Origin: Micromussa lordhowensis
Lineage: Eukaryota > Cnidaria > Anthozoa > Scleractinia > Lobophylliidae
Assembly: GCA_964020085.1 (NCBI GenBank)
Contig: OZ026595.1
Coordinates: 21,456,653 to 21,520,652, forward strand
Direction: 5' to 3'
Length of the DNA stretch: 64,000 bases
Under the pieces are notes generated by a model, which worked only from the letters and a program-made list of their open reading frames with translations, was not told where the DNA came from and did not search any database. Within the stretch, counting starts at the first letter, position 1; every line of letters starts with the position of its first letter. Positions 63,027-64,000 of this stretch are shown here, piece by piece. Both the position numbers and the translations under genes were made by a program.

Positions 63027-63832
63027 GTTATGGTTCAATTTTATTTTTGGTTTAATTTCTGTTAAACCAGTTTAAATTTTTCAAACTGGTTCATATATTT
63101 CAAACTGGGTTGAAATTTTCAAACCAGTTTAATTTTCAATTTTCAGCCGAATGTGAGCATGTGTCTTAGTAATTTGGGTTAAGCACTCAAGTTAGTGTTT
63201 TAGGCCTAAGCACTTATTTAGAATGGTTAGCTTTGATGTTAGGCTGGGAACTTTGCATATGAGTTAGGGGTTTGGGTTGAGCTCTCAGGTTAGTGATTAG
63301 GCCCAAGCTCTTATTTGGAATTGATTAGCTTCTTAGTAATTAGGACCAAGTTCATGTATGAATAAATTAAAATTTATATGTATTTTTGAATAAATTAAAA
63401 TTTATATGAGAGGGGCTTGGGACAATGAACTGATAATTAAAACAAGTATGAGAGCTCTTGCATCCATTGCTTTCATGGTCAAGTGGTAATGACAGTGGGT
63501 AGCAGATCCAGAGGTTGGCGGTTCAAATCCTGGTGAGTACGAGATAAAAAGGAAAAAAAGGAAAACCTGCTGTTAATTAGTATTCACGCTTAATGGGGAT
63601 TTGGGGGAAAGGGGTAGAGTAGGTGGGAGATAATAAATCAGAAGAAACTCAGTGAGAAAAGGAAAGAATAGGTTAGAGGAATGCAAAGAGATATTTTCCC
63701 TTTTTTATAGATAGTTGGCAAAAAAATAAACTGGTTTGAAAAATTCAACCCAGTTTGAAAAATATAAACTAGTTTGAAAAATTTAAACTGGTTTAAAAAA
63801 AAATTAAACCAGAAGTTAATTTAAACCATAAC
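63027..63832. mobile_element. 806-bp element with long inverted repeats
   Basis: It begins GTTATGGTTCAATTTT and ends TTAATTTAAACCATAAC. Arms of about 100 bp carry repeated CAAACYRGTTYAWATTTTTC units (63060-63145 and 63725-63815) in inverted orientation. Inside are a two-unit imperfect repeat at 63171-63345 (GGTTAAGCACTCAAGTTAGT / GGTTGAGCTCTCAGGTTAGT), a short AATAAATTAAAATTTATATG duplication at 63360-63408, and a tRNA-like segment at 63476-63545. Confidence 0.75.
63476..63545 (+). repeat. tRNA-like SINE head inside inverted-repeat element
   Basis: A-box-like TGGTCAAGTGGTAATGACAG and B-box-like GGCGGTTCAAATCCTGG at the usual spacing, followed by an A/G-rich tail (AAAAAGGAAAAAAAGGAAAA). There is no acceptor-stem pairing good enough for a real tRNA. 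Confidence 0.55.
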
Positions 63833-64000
63833 ACATATATCTGATCGAGCTTATGCTTCTCAAGCTCGATGTATGGGTTTATTTCTCCTTTGTTCGTTCT
63901 GATACCACATGATTCAAATGTAGCCGTTTACGCGCTAGTGTGTTGACTGCATGTGTTGCGTGTTGTACATGTCATTGTTCGGCTCAGTTCAGGCAAAGCG

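Larger units (their letters stand above)
61690..64000. other. DCTN1 intron sequence to window end
   Basis: I find no further DCTN1 exon here. It holds the RecQ-like fragment and the inverted-repeat element at 63027-63832. The phrase at 61785-61850 (AATCTACTAGCGTTCTATCA, TCTGATTGGCTATGCTACT) resembles 40425-40475 and 50990-51030. Confidence 0.5.

Overview
This is animal nuclear DNA. Genes are split by many short GT-AG introns, and introns and spacers are full of short inverted-repeat elements and tRNA-derived SINEs. The protein set (FGFR ectodomain, rhodopsin-family GPCR, TP53BP1, SUCLG1, VPS51, a BRICHOS protein, dynactin p150) together with the repeat style suggests a cnidarian, most likely a stony coral. 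The species cannot be read from the window.

Layout, left to right. (1) 380-2594 (+): three exons of an FGF-receptor-like ectodomain, with no transmembrane or kinase exon found. (2) 4476-5471 (+): an intronless melatonin-receptor-like GPCR directly behind an inverted-repeat element. (3) 8364-21797 (-): a full TP53BP1 (53BP1) orthologue in 7 exons, 1,888 residues, with S/T-Q-rich N-terminus, oligomerisation segment, tandem Tudor and tandem BRCT. (4) 21947-26921 (+): SUCLG1 in 11 exons, 329 residues, head-to-head with TP53BP1 across 149 bp. (5) 26922-32021: gene-poor and rich in palindromic elements. (6) 32022-49054 (-): VPS51 of the GARP/EARP tethering complexes, 23 exons found and one small exon apparently missing from my model. 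(7) 49055-51839: no gene seen. (8) 52041-54840 (-): a secreted BRICHOS protein whose last exon encodes a separate cationic 8-cysteine peptide behind a Lys-Arg site and ending in Gly. (9) 57831-61689 (+): the first three exons found of dynactin p150/DCTN1, running off the right edge. A RecQ-helicase-like fragment lies inside a DCTN1 intron.

The genes do not form one pathway. They are mostly conserved housekeeping genes: DNA double-strand-break repair, TCA cycle, endosome-to-Golgi tethering, and microtubule motor adaptor. The most novel item is the BRICHOS gene. Its architecture (signal peptide, BRICHOS, acidic spacer, KR, Cys-rich C-terminal peptide) matches the precursor plan of BRICHOS-linked antimicrobial peptides known from polychaete worms, but the 8-Cys pattern C-x3-C-x3-C-x3-C-x4-C-x3-C-x3-C-x3-C is one I do not recognise. 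Exon boundaries were placed by hand from splice consensus, codon phase and family similarity; no search was run.
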